This document shows positions 34,641 to 46,706 of a stretch of DNA of 64,000 nucleotides, one piece after another (within the stretch, counting starts at the first letter, position 1; each line of letters opens with the position of its first letter). The notes beneath the pieces are model-generated. The model ran no database searches. It worked only from the letters and a program-made list of their open reading frames with translations, and was not told where the DNA came from. The stretch is taken from the NCBI GenBank assembly GCA_030490835.1, contig CM059975.1, positions 54,737,174-54,801,173 on the forward strand, in the 5' to 3' direction. A program made the translations under genes and the position numbers. This stretch comes from Annona cherimola (lineage: Eukaryota > Streptophyta > Magnoliopsida > Magnoliales > Annonaceae).

Positions 34641-35633
34641 GGCTGAGGCTGGTGGAGGTAGTTTCTCTATTGTCTCGATTTCTGCTTTATCAACTTCAAT
34701 TCCCTGTTTGGAGACCCGATGACCAAGTACGATGCCCTCTTGTACCATGAAATGACTCTTTTCCCAATTGAGAACCAGGTTTGTGTCCTCGCAACACTGG
34801 AGCATCTTCGATAAGTTGGTCAGGAACTCGTCATAGGAATTCTCGAATACCGAGAAATTTTCCATGAATACCTCCAGGAAGTCCTCCACCATGTCAGTGA
34901 AAATGACCATCATACAACGCTGAAATATAATTGGGGCTTTGCATAGGCCAAATGGCATTCTCATGAATGCGAACGTGCCATATAGACATGTGAATGTTGT
35001 CTTTTCTTGATCCTCCGATGCTATCATAATCTGGTGGTAGCCTGAATAGCCATCCAGAAAGTAATAGAATTCCCGCCCCGCCAACCAGTCCAGCATCTGA
35101 TCAATGAATGGAAGCGAAAAATGATCCTTTCGGGTGGCTTCGTTCAACTTGCGATAGTCCATGCAAACTCGCCAACCAGTAACTATCCTGGTCGGTATCA
35201 ACTCGTTGTTCTCATTGGAGATGACCTTCATACTATCTTTCTTTAGGTCGCACTGCACCGGGCTGAACCAAGAGCTGTCGGAGATCAGGTATATAACGCC
35301 TGCATCTAGCCATTTGATGATCTCCTTCTTGACTACTTCTTTCATAATTGGGTTCAACATTCTCTGTGCTTCGATAGATGGCTTGGAATTCTCTTCCACT
35401 TGAATCTTGTGCATGCAAAAGGATGGGTTGATGCCTCTGATGTCGGCTATGGTCCATCCTATGGCCTTTTCGTGATCTCTGAACACTCTGAGCAGTTTTT
35501 CTTCCTGCACGGGATCCAGTGCAGAAGAAATAATCACAAGGAGTGAGGATTCCGCTCCCAGGTAGGCATATCTGAGGTGTTTTGGCAAGGGTTTCAGCTC
35601 CAGAACAAGCGGCTCTTCGATTGACGACTTCAA
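34641..35633 (-). pseudogene. Athila-like reverse transcriptase, truncated, catalytic motif lost
   Basis: About 331 residues of gypsy-type RT up to the LTR junction; the open frame runs on into LTR sequence to 34599. The IKWLDAGVIY-type start, a YRKLNEATRKDHF motif and FLDGYSGYHQI (first catalytic Asp present) identify Athila-like RT. The double-Asp motif, FMDD in this lineage, reads FMEN at residues 256-259 (34857-34868), so both metal-binding Asp are changed. The C-terminal half (RNase H, integrase) is missing because the F2 element inserted here. Confidence 0.88.
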
Positions 35634-35705
35634 CTGTTTAAAAGATTCTGGCTTGAGCTCTAGCGATTCGAATTTCTGTGAGTATCATGGGAACGTTGGA
35701 GGTTG

Positions 35706-36213
35706 CTACAGGTAATGTATCATCTCTGCCAAATTGTCGTTAGATTCATTGGTTTCTCCAACCAGTGATGCTTCTAAGATGTCCTTGAAAGTTGAGATTT
35801 GGAATTCAGCCCGAACTGTCGAATCCACCATATCGATCATTAGAATTTCGTTTGGATCATTTGGTAACTGCATTGCCTTGAACACGCTAAAAGTAGCGTG
35901 TTCGCTCTGAACCCGCAAGGTTAGCTCTCCAGCCTGCACATCGATGATAGCCTTTCCCATTGTAAGGAAAGGTCGACCCAGAATGATTGGAACATCCCGG
36001 TCTTCTTCATAATCCAGGATAATAAAATCTGCAGGGAAGATGAACTTGTCCACCTTCACAAGAACATCATCGATAATGCCCTCCGGATATGTCATAGACC
36101 GGTCCGCCAGTTGCAGCATGACTGTCGTAGGTCGAGCTTCCCTGATGCCTAACTTTCTTAAAATCAACTTGGGCATGAGATTAAGCTGGCACTCAAGTCA
36201 CATAGGGCTTTCC
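35706..36213 (-). pseudogene. Athila-like aspartic protease, broken
   Basis: ORF 36176-35706 (156 aa) has the retropepsin body with the ILGRPFL flap/core motif. The active-site DLGA just upstream reads DLSA (about 36194-36208), and a one-base loss right after it puts the site out of frame with the body. It is joined to RT by further degraded sequence (35634-35705). Confidence 0.8.
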
Positions 36214-36430
36214 CGAAGTATTGGTTTCCGATTGTGCACGGGATAGTGAAACTCCCTGGGTCCTTGAGCTTAGGAGGCAGCTTCCTCTGTGCCATAGCAC
36301 TAATTTCCCTTGTTAACGCCACTGTTTCGAATTACGTCAATCGCCTTTTCTTTGATAACACGTCTTTCATGAATTTGGCGTAGCTCGGCATCTGTTCCAA
36401 GGCTTCGACGAGAGGTATGTTGATGTGTAG

Positions 36431-37778
36431 CTACTTTAATACCTCTAAAAATTTCTTGAACTGGCCCTCCTTTTTATTCTTTGTGAATCTTTGAGGAAAT
36501 GGAGGAGGCGGCCTCTGGTTTATGGCGATTTCAGCGTCCAGTTGCTTTTGGGTAATATTTGGTTCTCCTGTTTCCTGTGACTGCTGAATCAGAGGACTAG
36601 TGGGTTCAGTTACCGCTTCTGGTGGAATTGCGTCGGGTAACTGCTTTCCACTACGCGATGTGACTGCTCGCACCTGCTCTTTGCCTTTTCCTTTTGGGTT
36701 TTGCTCGGTATCGCTCGATAGTGAACCTTGAGGCCGGTTGTTTAGATCTGAGGCCAGTTGGCCTATTTGTGCTTCCAAGTTCCTGTTTGTCGTGATCTAG
36801 GATTGCATGAATTGCATAAAGAGGTTTTCCAAATCAGATTTCTTCTCTTCTCGCGGTGGTGGGTTGAATTGAGCTGGTCTTGCTGGCTATTGCTGCGGGG
36901 CCTGCCGCAAGAATCCAGGCAGCTGATTCGGCCTCGTCTGGTTGTTCCTTGAGAAATTAGGATAATTTCTCCAGCCTAGGTTGTAGTTGTTCGCATACGG
37001 ATTTGCTGGGTTTCTCTGGAAATTTCTCATGTAATTAATGGATTCCGGATTAGAGGTACATTCATCACTTGGATAACCGAATTCACCACACCACGTGCAA
37101 ATATTTGCTGCTGACGACTGCTGTGGTGTATGCGCCCCTACTACACTGACGTTGGCTGGCCTGGATAGATTCTAAATCTGCCTAGATAGAGCGTCGATGT
37201 GGGCCTTTATCGATGAAACTGCATCCAGTTGAAGTAGACCCCCACTTCGGCTTCTGTCAGATGGCAGTTGGTAGGTGTTGGCCGCCATATTTTCAAGTAG
37301 GGCGTATGATTCTCGATAGCTTTTCCTCACCAGAGAACCATTTGACGATGAATCCACCATGTGACGGGTGGATCCTGGAGACCATTGTAGAAGATTTGAA
37401 TTTGAACCCACGGTTGAATTCCATGATGCGGGCATTTTTAGAGCAGGTCTTTGAAACGATCCCACACCTCTGATAGGGTCTCCTCTCCATGTTGCTTGAA
37501 CAAGACTATGTCCATCCTCAGCTTGGCTAACTTGGCAGGCGAAAAATATTTCTCTTTGAATTTCTGAGCCAAGTCGTTTAATGTGTTGATAGAGTTCGGG
37601 GGCAAAGAATCTAGCCACTCCGAAGCTCTATCCCTTAGTGAAAATGGAAAAGTCCGTAGCCGCATTGCCTCATCGGAGACTCCGTTATGCTTGAACGTGT
37701 TCATGATCTACAGGAAATTTCGCAGATGGCAGTGTGGATCTTCAGACGCTAGACCTCCAAATTGCCCAATGGATTGGA
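36431..37778 (-). pseudogene. Athila-like gag, frameshifted and 5'-truncated
   Basis: ORF 37704-37438 has the retrotransposon gag (capsid) domain, including the FPFSLRDRASEWL motif. The frame shifts near 37440 and continues in ORF 37618-37172 (LLENMAANTYQ segment). A zinc knuckle at 37058-37099 keeps its three Cys but has Tyr in place of His (CX2CX4YX4C). ORF 36778-36431 carries the linker with the SRSGKQL motif typical of Athila Gag before the protease. Stops lie between the pieces. The N-terminus is cut at 37778 by the F1 LTR. The linker between 36214 and 36430 is gag-pol junction sequence with stops. Confidence 0.85.
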
Positions 37779-39800
37779 TGTGAAACCCTGATCTTAGACA
37801 CGTGTATAAAACTCTAGGGTTGTAAATCCTAGGTAATGTATTAATAAAATATATATTCATGAGTATGAAAATATGTATGAATAAAGGTTAAAATAATTAT
37901 TTATGAAATTTGGATAAATAGTGCACGTGAATAGTAACCCCTGGGATTAAGACACGTGATTAAGAGTTAATCACTTGGATTAACCTAATCACAAAAAGAC
38001 GAAAAGGAGATTTAATCACTACAGGACGAAATAACAATTCTTTTCGATATTTTAATCCAATTTTGGATTTTAGTGGAAAATTAAAGAAAAATTCATAATT
38101 TGCATTCCGGGCGTCGGATTTTGATGAAATTTTTTATGGATGGTTAAAAATTCATGATGGACATGATGAATGGTTTAAGATATGATGAAAATCACAAATT
38201 AAGGGTCAAGATGAAACGTCAAAAGGGGATCAAAAAGTAGCTTAATTTTTCATTAATGCTACTTTTGACTTTTTATTAAATTAAATAATTAAAAAATAAT
38301 AAATAATAAATGAACAGAAGCTATTGCAGGGGCATGGCAGGGGGTGGTTGGAAAATCGACCAAAATCAATGGTCCATGATCATCATCATTATAAACCAAC
38401 GGCTAGGATTTAATTAGTTTAAAATAAATAAATTTTAAGAAAATAGGGCTGCCATAGGGGGGTTGTAGCAGCTGTAGGGTGGGCTTATCTTGGCTCAATG
38501 CACCTTTTAAAATTAGAAAAAAATACATTTTATAATTTAATACCTCAAGCAAGGGGTAAAATCCAATTTTATGGAAAATCCAACCCTATAAATTGGGCCA
38601 AGAGGGGATGTCCAAATGCACGCACCTATCCCAGATCCACTTGAGCAATCTTAGCTCCCAAAAGCTCCCACACATCCAAGGAAAGAGAGGAGAAAGTTAG
38701 AGAGAAAAAGTGTGAAAAAAAGTGGGATATCTCCACTTCGGGTAAGTGATTTCTATCCAAATTTATTTTGGATGTTAATTAGGATAAAACCATTCTTAAA
38801 TAATTTCTAAGTATGAAAAAATAAGTATAATTATAATGCTTAATCGGAATTATGCCAAAACATCAAAAATTTGGAGCAAAGATGGAGCATTCGGGAAGAT
38901 AGCATATGATGGGTGTAAATAATGCTCCAAAAATGATAAATGATTATTTGAGATGTATGAATATGATAAATATGATGTTGGAATAATGATATATTAATTT
39001 CATGATTTTTGGAATTAAGGATTATGCTTAACTGAATTTATATTGATTTTTAGTATATGGAGAAAGTGATTTATTTAGCCAAGTTAATGATGATAAATTC
39101 AAAATGTATAAATTTTCCCATGATGTACTAAGCATAAGCTATGTCATGGTATTTTTATTTTTAGAAAAATTATCAATTTTTGGAACCCATGAACAGTAAC
39201 CCACGTCGCTGTGAACAGTAACATCGGGTGAACAGTAATGTGAACAGTACCACGAACAGTGATCGTGAACACTAATTTGATACAGTGACATGAACAGTAA
39301 CTATGAATAGTAAACAACTTGTTTTTGGGAGAAATTGCGATTTATTTTTATATTTTGTGAGAATATATGAATGGAAATTTTTAAAGGATTTATGGATAAA
39401 AATCCATATAAGGAGGTAACGACCAAGTATTTATAAAGGGATAACCTCTATAGGAATGAGGCAATAAATAATTATAAAGCATGCATGGGAAGAAATCTAA
39501 GACATGAAATGATATAGATAAAATATCATTTTTCCTTGTATAGGGAAAGGAAAGGAAAAGGTGAAGGACACAGACTAAGGAGGTAAGCAAGTTCTATTTT
39601 GAAATTGCTTTTCAAATATTACAAATGATTGCAAATATAATTATGAAATATGTTTAAAGATGGTCACTCCTATAATGTTTGAAATAATAAAGGTTTGTTT
39701 GCTTCTCAAATGATTTTTATCAAGTTTATGGTCATGTCATGCCGGCATATGTATTTATGAACATGGTGCACAAGGAAGAGACTTTGGTGGAGGTAGTAAG
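37779..39800 (+). repeat. F1 5' LTR, piece 1
   Basis: Starts TGTGAAACCC. TATA CTATAAATTG 38585-38594; GTAAGT 38742-38747, 157 bp later. At 39190-39315 a run of GAACAGT motifs (six exact, two near). It ends in GTAAG, the Copia-B target site. Confidence 0.85.
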
Positions 39801-41460
39801 TGTTGGAAATATGTGGAAAACAAGCCAAATCTATGTTTTGATGATTAACAAATCAATTTGAGTAAGTCTTGGCTACTAACATGTTTGTGGATATGTTTAA
39901 GGGATATACATTATAAGAACATAAAGCATTGAAGGCCAAGACGTTCCCCAAGTTGATTCCAAGATCGACTTGAAAGTGCCAAAACTGTCAAGAGTTGAAA
40001 ATGGGAGAAGAACAAGTGAAGTCGCAGGCCAAGTCGACTCCACTTGCGACTTGGGAAGCCAAGTTGCAAACGAAGTCGACTCCAGCATCGACTTCAGTCG
40101 GGAGATTCACTCCAGAGCTGAATTTGGGATGGAAGAATGCCGAAGTCGACTCCAGTTGCGACTTGAGTAAAGTCATAGACGAAGTCGACCCCAAGTTCGA
40201 CTTGATGCTCTCAAGCTCAAAGATGCAGTTTCAAGTTCAGTCCAAGATTCAACTTGAGTGTTTTCAATACCTAATCAAAGGTGCAAGATCAACTTAAATT
40301 TATCAAGTCCAAAGCAAAGATTCAAGCATGCTCTAAGATGAAGAAGCTTCAAGCATGTTCCAAGATCAATATGAATCAAAAGCAAGCAAGGAGCATGAAT
40401 CTACCATGCAAGACACAAGTTCTTCAAGATTCATATGTGAAACTATTCCAGAATAAAAATGATCAAAGAAAGAAGCCAAGCAAGCTAAAAAGAAGACAAT
40501 GATTCAAAAGAAAATCAAGAAACAAAGCATTCCAAGTTTTTAAGATCATCAAGCTTCCTGCCGAGGTGAAGTCGCACCCGAAGTCGACTTCACCTACGAC
40601 TTGGGTCAAGTCGAGGACCAAGTCGACCTAGCCTGGAACTTGAAGTAGCTACGGAGAAGCGAAGTCGCACCCGAAGTCGACTCCATCTGCGACTTGGGCG
40701 AAGTCGCATCCGAAGTCGACTCCGCCTGCGACTTGGGTCGCAACGGTCGGAATTTATTCGAACGTTGGCGCATTAAATGCGCGCCACCTACCTTCTAACG
40801 TTCGGATTCCCTCCAAAATTATAAAAGGCATTCATGTTGAACGAGGGAAGTAGCTGAGAATCATTAAGTGTGCTTAACTCACATCTACAAGAGCTCTAAA
40901 GAGATCAAGCCATTCAAAGAGGAAGAACTTCGCTTCAAACTGCAAGAGCCCAACTTCAGAATCTTCAAAGCCTACATTACGAATTCTTCTCTGCGCCAAA
41001 CTGCTTCTACACATCTGTAAAGTGTAGACTTCTTTTATTATTTCTTTGTTTGTATTGAACTTGATTTAGTTTGAGGAACTAAGATCAAGTGTAAGCAAAG
41101 TAGTGTCTGATTGGAGTGGAACTCAATACCTACTTGTGCTGTGATTTGTTGATGCCCCCTAGAGCTGGAATCTAGAAGAGAGCAGTGGCTCTAATTGTAT
41201 TTGAAGAATACAATAGTGGAACCCAAGTCACAAGGAGTGTGAGCTTGGAAGAGTGGAGTAGGGAGGTTGCCCGAACCACTATAAACATCTTGTGTGCTTG
41301 ATTTACATTTCTGCTCTTTATATTATATTGCTTTCCATTTCATTTCTTCATTAAGGGGACTAGATTAATCCGGGGTAAAGTTTCTGTTTAAGTTATAAAT
41401 TTTTAAATACCCAATTCACCCCTCCCCTCTTGGGTAATTGCCATCAACTCGGGACCAACA
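39801..41460 (+). repeat. Copia-B 5' LTR
   Basis: 1,660 bp. Nested palindromic modules at 40019-40052, 40061-40094, 40170-40203, 40569-40602, 40608-40641, 40662-40695 and 40701-40734. Inverted repeat GCGCATTAAATGCGC at 40768-40782, then TATA box TTATAAAAGG at 40819-40828. Confidence 0.92.
40819..40828 (+). promoter_or_regulatory. TATA box, Copia-B 5' LTR promoter
   Basis: TTATAAAAGG, 85 bp after the last palindromic module, so the modules sit in U3 as in Copia-A. Confidence 0.6.
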
Positions 41461-41462
41461 AG

Positions 41463-41474
41463 TGGTATCAGAGC
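41463..41474 (+). other. Copia-B primer binding site (tRNA-iMet)
   Basis: TGGTATCAGAGC two bases after the 5' LTR. Confidence 0.92.
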
Positions 41475-41508
41475 GGGTCTTTGAGTTAAACCAAAGAGAT
41501 CTATTGAT

Positions 41509-43357
41509 ATGGCATCCCAATCGATTCCCGTTCTCGCTTTTGCTGAGGGCCAATCATTCACTAGGCCACCATTGTCTGATGGGAACAACTTTGGTTATTG
41601 GAAGCTTCGTATGAAGCAACTCATTATGGCTACCGATATGGACTCTTGGATTGCAATCCAAGATGGTGTAACATTGCCTATAGATGAAAGAGCTTCCAAG
41701 TGGACCGAAGAGGAAGTAAGAACTGTAAAGAGCAATGCTAAAGCTATGAACTCACTATTTTGTGCTCTTACAGCTTCCGAATATGATAGAGTATCATCTT
41801 GTCTAACCGCTAAAGAAATATGGGATACTCTAACATCCATTTATGAAGGAACCTCTCAAGTCCAAGGGACTAGGAGAAATATTTTGATAGGAGAATTGGA
41901 AAACTTTAGAATGTTAGAAACAGAAAATATTTCTGAAATGTTTGCTAGATTCTCTAAGATTACTAACGCTTTGAAAGGTCTTGGAAAGGCTATTTCTGAA
42001 TCTGAACAGGTCATGAAGATACTAAGAGCTCTACCGGAATCTTGGACTCCAAAGATTATGGCAATTGAAGAAGCCAAAGACCTAAATACACTAAAGCTAG
42101 AAGATCTTATTAGCTCATTAATGTCACATGAGCTAATCAAGAGAAGAAATGAAGATCAACACAAAGGCAAGAAAGCCATTGCATTAAAAGCGGCACACAA
42201 CTCAGAAAAATCTACCTCCTCGTCTCACAACGACAATGAAGACATAGCACTACTCACTCACAAATTCCGAAAATTTGTGAGAAAAGAAAGGAACTTCAAA
42301 GACCTCAAAGAAAGATCACGAAGAGAGAAGAAGAAGGAACCAACAAAGTGCTATAGATGCGGAGGTGTGGGACATGCAATCTCAATGTCCTACACCGGAA
42401 GAGAGGAAGGAATGACATGAAGGTAGAAAATACCAAAGACCAAAGGGGAGAGGCATGTATGTCAATGAAGAGACTTCATCAACAAGCAGCTCTTCAACCG
42501 ACGAATTTGAGGCGGCAAATTGTGCAAGAATATGCTGCATGGCGCGGATCGAGCAAGAAGAAGATTTGTTGTGTTTGAACACAACGGAAGTTTTGGAAGA
42601 ACAAACCACTTCAACAAAGTATACAGAAAATGAAGAGGTAACTTCCAAACTTTGCCATTCTCAATCTACTTATTCTTCTTTTCATGATTGCCTCAAATGT
42701 GCTGAATTAGAAGAACTACAAATTGCTTATGATTTATTATATGAGGAAATCAAAAAGCTAGGAAACAAGTTGTCATTGAAGAGACAACAATGTAACTTCG
42801 TTATTATTGAAAATGGAAAACTAGCTGAAAAATCAACAAAACTGAAAGAAGAAAATGAATCATTGATAAATGAGATAGAAAAATTGAAAAATAAGAACGA
42901 ATCATTAAATGAATCATTAGCAAAGTTCTCTAATCCCGGAGAAAATGTAAAGATGTTTCTGAACGTGACTGCTCAAACAAATAAAAGAGGTCTTGGATAT
43001 TATACATTTGAGCAAAAAGAAAGTGGCAAATCGAATGTGCCAATACTTGAGAAATATCAAACCAAAACTGCACCTATATACAAGCCACAAAGGAAAAATG
43101 TTATGTGGACTAGAAGGCCAACGTTTGAACCATTGCATACTTGGAGGTCTACTCCAATATTACCTATGGCTTGCAATTTCTGCAATAAAATGGGTCATAA
43201 AGCCTATAAATGTAACTTTAAGAAACTACATGACCATGGTGCAAAATTAGTTTGGGTTCCAAGGAACACAAGATTTGGGCTTTCTAAGTTAGAGCAACAA
43301 AGGTTGAAAAATATTACTAACCTAAATGGACCCATAAAATGGGTACCAAAGAGATAA
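41509..43357 (+). pseudogene. gag: Copia-B gag, one 2-base deletion
   Basis: ATG start and N-terminal domain as in Copia-A Gag; ORF 41509-42420 (303 aa) then runs out of frame. The cause is a 2-base loss near 42373, inside the first zinc knuckle, seen by comparison with Copia-A. The rest continues in ORF 42455-43357 (300 aa): Ser-rich linker, Glu/Lys coiled coil, second CX2CX4HX4C knuckle and the GPIKWVPK C-terminus. Otherwise it is very like Copia-A Gag. Full Gag cannot be made from this copy without frame slippage. Confidence 0.9.
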
Positions 43358-43364
43358 GATTTGG

Positions 43365-46300
43365 TTGTTTATTTTTCAGATATGTTTCAAGGCAAAGGCA
43401 AACAACGTATGGTTCATGGATAGCGGTTGTTCAAGGCATATGACCGGAGAAAGAAGTCTATTTCATAAACTTAAGCCTTGCAACGATGGAATGGTTGCCT
43501 TTGGCAATAATGAGAAAGGTAAAATTAAAGGTAAAAGAAATATTTATAGTATTTCAAATGTATGCATGGAAGATGTTTTGTTTGTTGAAGGACTCAAGCA
43601 TAACCTAATGAGCATTAGTCAATTATGTGACAAAGGATACAAGGTTGTGTTTGAATCATCTATATGTAATGTATTTGATGGAGAACATATCATGTTTAGT
43701 GGAAAAAGACATGGAAATGTATATTTGGTTTCACTTGATGAATTAGATGGTCAATGTCTAATGGCCATTGATAATGATCCATGGGTTTGGCATAAAAGGC
43801 TTGGACATATAAACATGGAAAATATAAAGACCCTATGGAAGAAGAGTTTGGTAGAAGGCTTGCCAAAGTTGAAATATGACAAAGACAAAATTTGCAAGGC
43901 ATGTCAATTATCTAAACAACCTAAGATGCCTTTCTCTACCAAAAAGGAAATATCCACCACTAGGCCACTTGAATTGCTACACATGGATCTATATGGGCCA
44001 TCCGATATTTTAACCATTGGTGGAAAGAAATATGTATTTGTTATTGTTGATGATTTTTCAAGGTTCACATGGATAATTCTCTTAGCTAGCAAAGATGAAG
44101 CCTTCCCTATGTTTTCAACTTTTGTAAATTTGGTGCAAAATGAAAAACAAAGTACTATTATGACTATAAGAAGTGATCATGGTGGTGAATTTGAAAACAA
44201 ACGATTCATAGAGTTATGTAATGAAAAAGGAATTCATCACACATTTTCTGCACCAAGAACTCCACAACAAAATGGAGTAGTTGAAAGGAAAAACAGAACT
44301 ATACAAGAGATGGCTAGAACAATGCTAAATGAGAGCAAATTATCCAAGAAATTTTGGGGTGAAGCTGTAAGTACAGCTTGTCATGTTTTGAATCGAGTTA
44401 CCATTAGAGAAATCTTGAAAAAGACCCCATATGAGTTATGGAAAGGAAGGAAGCCAAATATTTCTTATTTTCATGCCTTTGGATGCACATGCTATGTTTT
44501 GAACAATGGAAAAACCAACTTGGGAAAATTAGATGCTAAAAGTGATGAGGCAATATTCCTTGGCTACTCATCAAATAGCAAAGCATATAGAATATTCAAT
44601 AAACGAAACCAAGTTGTAGAAGAGTCCATACATGTTGTTTTTTATGAAACTAACCCATGCTACAAAAGAAAAGATGATTTAAGTGATGCAGATGATATAG
44701 TAAGCAATTTTGAAAAACTGCATATGGAAAAGCAAGAAGATTCCATGGAGGAAAGGGTAAGTGAAGGTAATAATTTCTACAAACCTCCAACTGATTTAAA
44801 ATTCAAACATGCCCATCCAATTGAACAAGTTATAGGGAATGTGTATGAAGGTGTAAAAACTAGAAGGTCAAAGCAAAATGTTTGTGGACAATACGCCTTT
44901 GTATCCAAAATTGAACCTTCTAATATTGATCAAGCTCTTGATGATGAAAACTGGATTATAGCAATGCAAGAAGAGCTAAATCAATTTGAAAGAAACCAAG
45001 TTTGGCACCTTATTCCTAGACCAAACGATTGCACTGTTATTGGTACCAAGTGGGTCTTTAGGAACAAATTAGATGAAAGTGGACTTGTAGTGAGAAACAA
45101 AGCTAGACTTGTGGCAAAAGGATATTCACAAGAAGAAGGAATAGATTTTGAGGAATCCTATGCCCCGGTTGCTAGATTGGAAGCAATTCGCATCTTATTA
45201 GCTTTTGCATCTCACATGAACTTTAAATTGTTTCAAATGGATGTTAAAAGTGCATTTCTGAATGGATATATAAATGAAGAGGTGTATGTAGAACAACCAC
45301 CTGGATTTGAAGAAAAAGATCAATCTAAATTTGTATACAAGTTAACCAAAGCATTATATGGATTAAAACAAGCTCCAAGGGCTTGGTATGATAGATTGAG
45401 CAAATTTCTGATTGATCATGATTTTCAAAAAGGAAAGGTAGACACCACTTTGTTTATCAAATACAAAAAAAGGATATATTGATCATTCAAATTTATGTTG
45501 ATGATATCATTTTTGGTGCTACTAATGAGAATCTTTGTCAAGAATTTTCTGAGCTTATGCAGAAAGAATTTGAGATGAGTATGATGGGGGAGCTGAATTT
45601 CTTCCTTGGACTGCAAATCAAGCAACTAAATGAAGACATTTTCATCAACCAGTCCAAGTATATCAAAGAAATGTTGAAGAAGTTTGGCATGGAAAATAGC
45701 AAAGCAGCAAACACGCCAATGAGCTTAACAATCAAAATCGACAAAGATGAAAAAGGAAAAATAGTTGATTTGAAATTATATAGAAGCATGATAGGTTCTT
45801 TGTTGTATTTAACTGCTTCTAGGCCTGACATATTATTTAGTGTGTGTATGTGCTCTAGATTTCAATCATGTCCAAAAGAATCACACTTGGTAGCTGTGAA
45901 AAGAATTTTCAGATACCTAGTAGACACTACCAACATAGGACTTTGGTATCCAAAGGGCTCTAATTTTGATCTAATCGGCTACTCGGATGCGGATTTTTCC
46001 GGTTACAAAGTAGATAGAAAAAGAACTAGTGGAACATGTAAATTTCTTGGGAACATGTTGGTTTCATGGTTTTCAAGAAAACAAACTAGTGTTGCTCTAT
46101 CTACGGCGGAAGCCGAATACATTGCCGCCGGGAGCTGTTGTGCTCAATTACTTTGGATGAAACAGCAACTTAGGGACTATGGCATGGATTTTAAAGATAT
46201 ACGCATCAGATGTGATAATACTAGTGCCATATGTCTAACTAAAAATCCAGTCTTGCATTCTAGGACCAAACATATAGACCTTAGACACCATTTCATTAGA

Positions 46301-46438
46301 GAACATGTAGAAAATCATGACATATGCTTGGTATATGTAAGAACAGAGGATCAAGTTGCAGACATATTTACAAAGCCCCTAGCAAAAGAAACATTCTATA
46401 ATATTAGAAATGACATGGGAATGATTGAATTAACTTAG
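43365..46438 (+). pseudogene. pol: Copia-B pol (protease, integrase, RT, RNase H), one frameshift
   Basis: ORF 43365-45482 (705 aa, opening TTG): protease Asp-Ser-Gly (D19), integrase HHCC zinc residues, core D,D,E near residues 208, 271 and 307, then RT start with [13 protein letters not shown] one-base loss in a seven-A run (45465-45471) shifts into ORF 45479-46438 (319 aa), which carries YVDD (residues 6-9), the rest of RT and RNase H (YSDAD, TAEAEY). All catalytic residues I can check are present, so this single lesion is what inactivates pol. It ends at TAG, then polypurine tracts. Confidence 0.92.
43369..43379 (+). promoter_or_regulatory. Splice-acceptor-like site between gag and pol
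   Basis: TTATTTTTCAG after the gag stop (43355-43357) and at the head of pol, which lies in the +1 frame and lacks an ATG. Same arrangement as Copia-A. Confidence 0.35.
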
Positions 46439-46706
46439 CATAAACTTTGGGGGAGCACCTGTTTAGGGGGAGCAAACTCACCTATCTTTTTACCCTCTAA
46501 CTTTTTGATATATTGACAAAAAGGGGGAGAAGAGTAGGATTTGAGGGGGAGAAGAGTAGGATATGTTTGGGGAGAAGAGTAGGATATGTTTGCATGAGCA
46601 TAAGAATGATAAAATTTCACAATACAAAATGAGCATGTTATTTTTTAAGCAATTGAAAGGTATGCACACTCAAATCAGTTTTGTCAATCATCAAAAAGGG
46701 GGAGAT
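46439..46706 (+). other. Copia-B multiple polypurine tracts
   Basis: At least five GGGGGAG-type tracts between the pol stop and the 3' LTR (for example 46451, 46476, 46520 and 46540). The last, TCAAAAAGGGGGAGAT (46691-46706), primes plus-strand synthesis. The 46515 tract matches the end of Copia-A ORF3. No ORF is seen. Confidence 0.7.

Larger units (their letters stand above)
34641..37778 (-). mobile_element. Athila-like Ty3/gypsy element fragment (gag-protease-RT)
   Basis: Minus strand; both ends are cut by LTRs (F2 ends at 34640, F1 begins at 37779). Order gag, protease, RT is normal. Frameshifts and active-site losses make it dead. The rest of pol should lie left of the outer F2 element, off the window. 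Confidence 0.85.
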
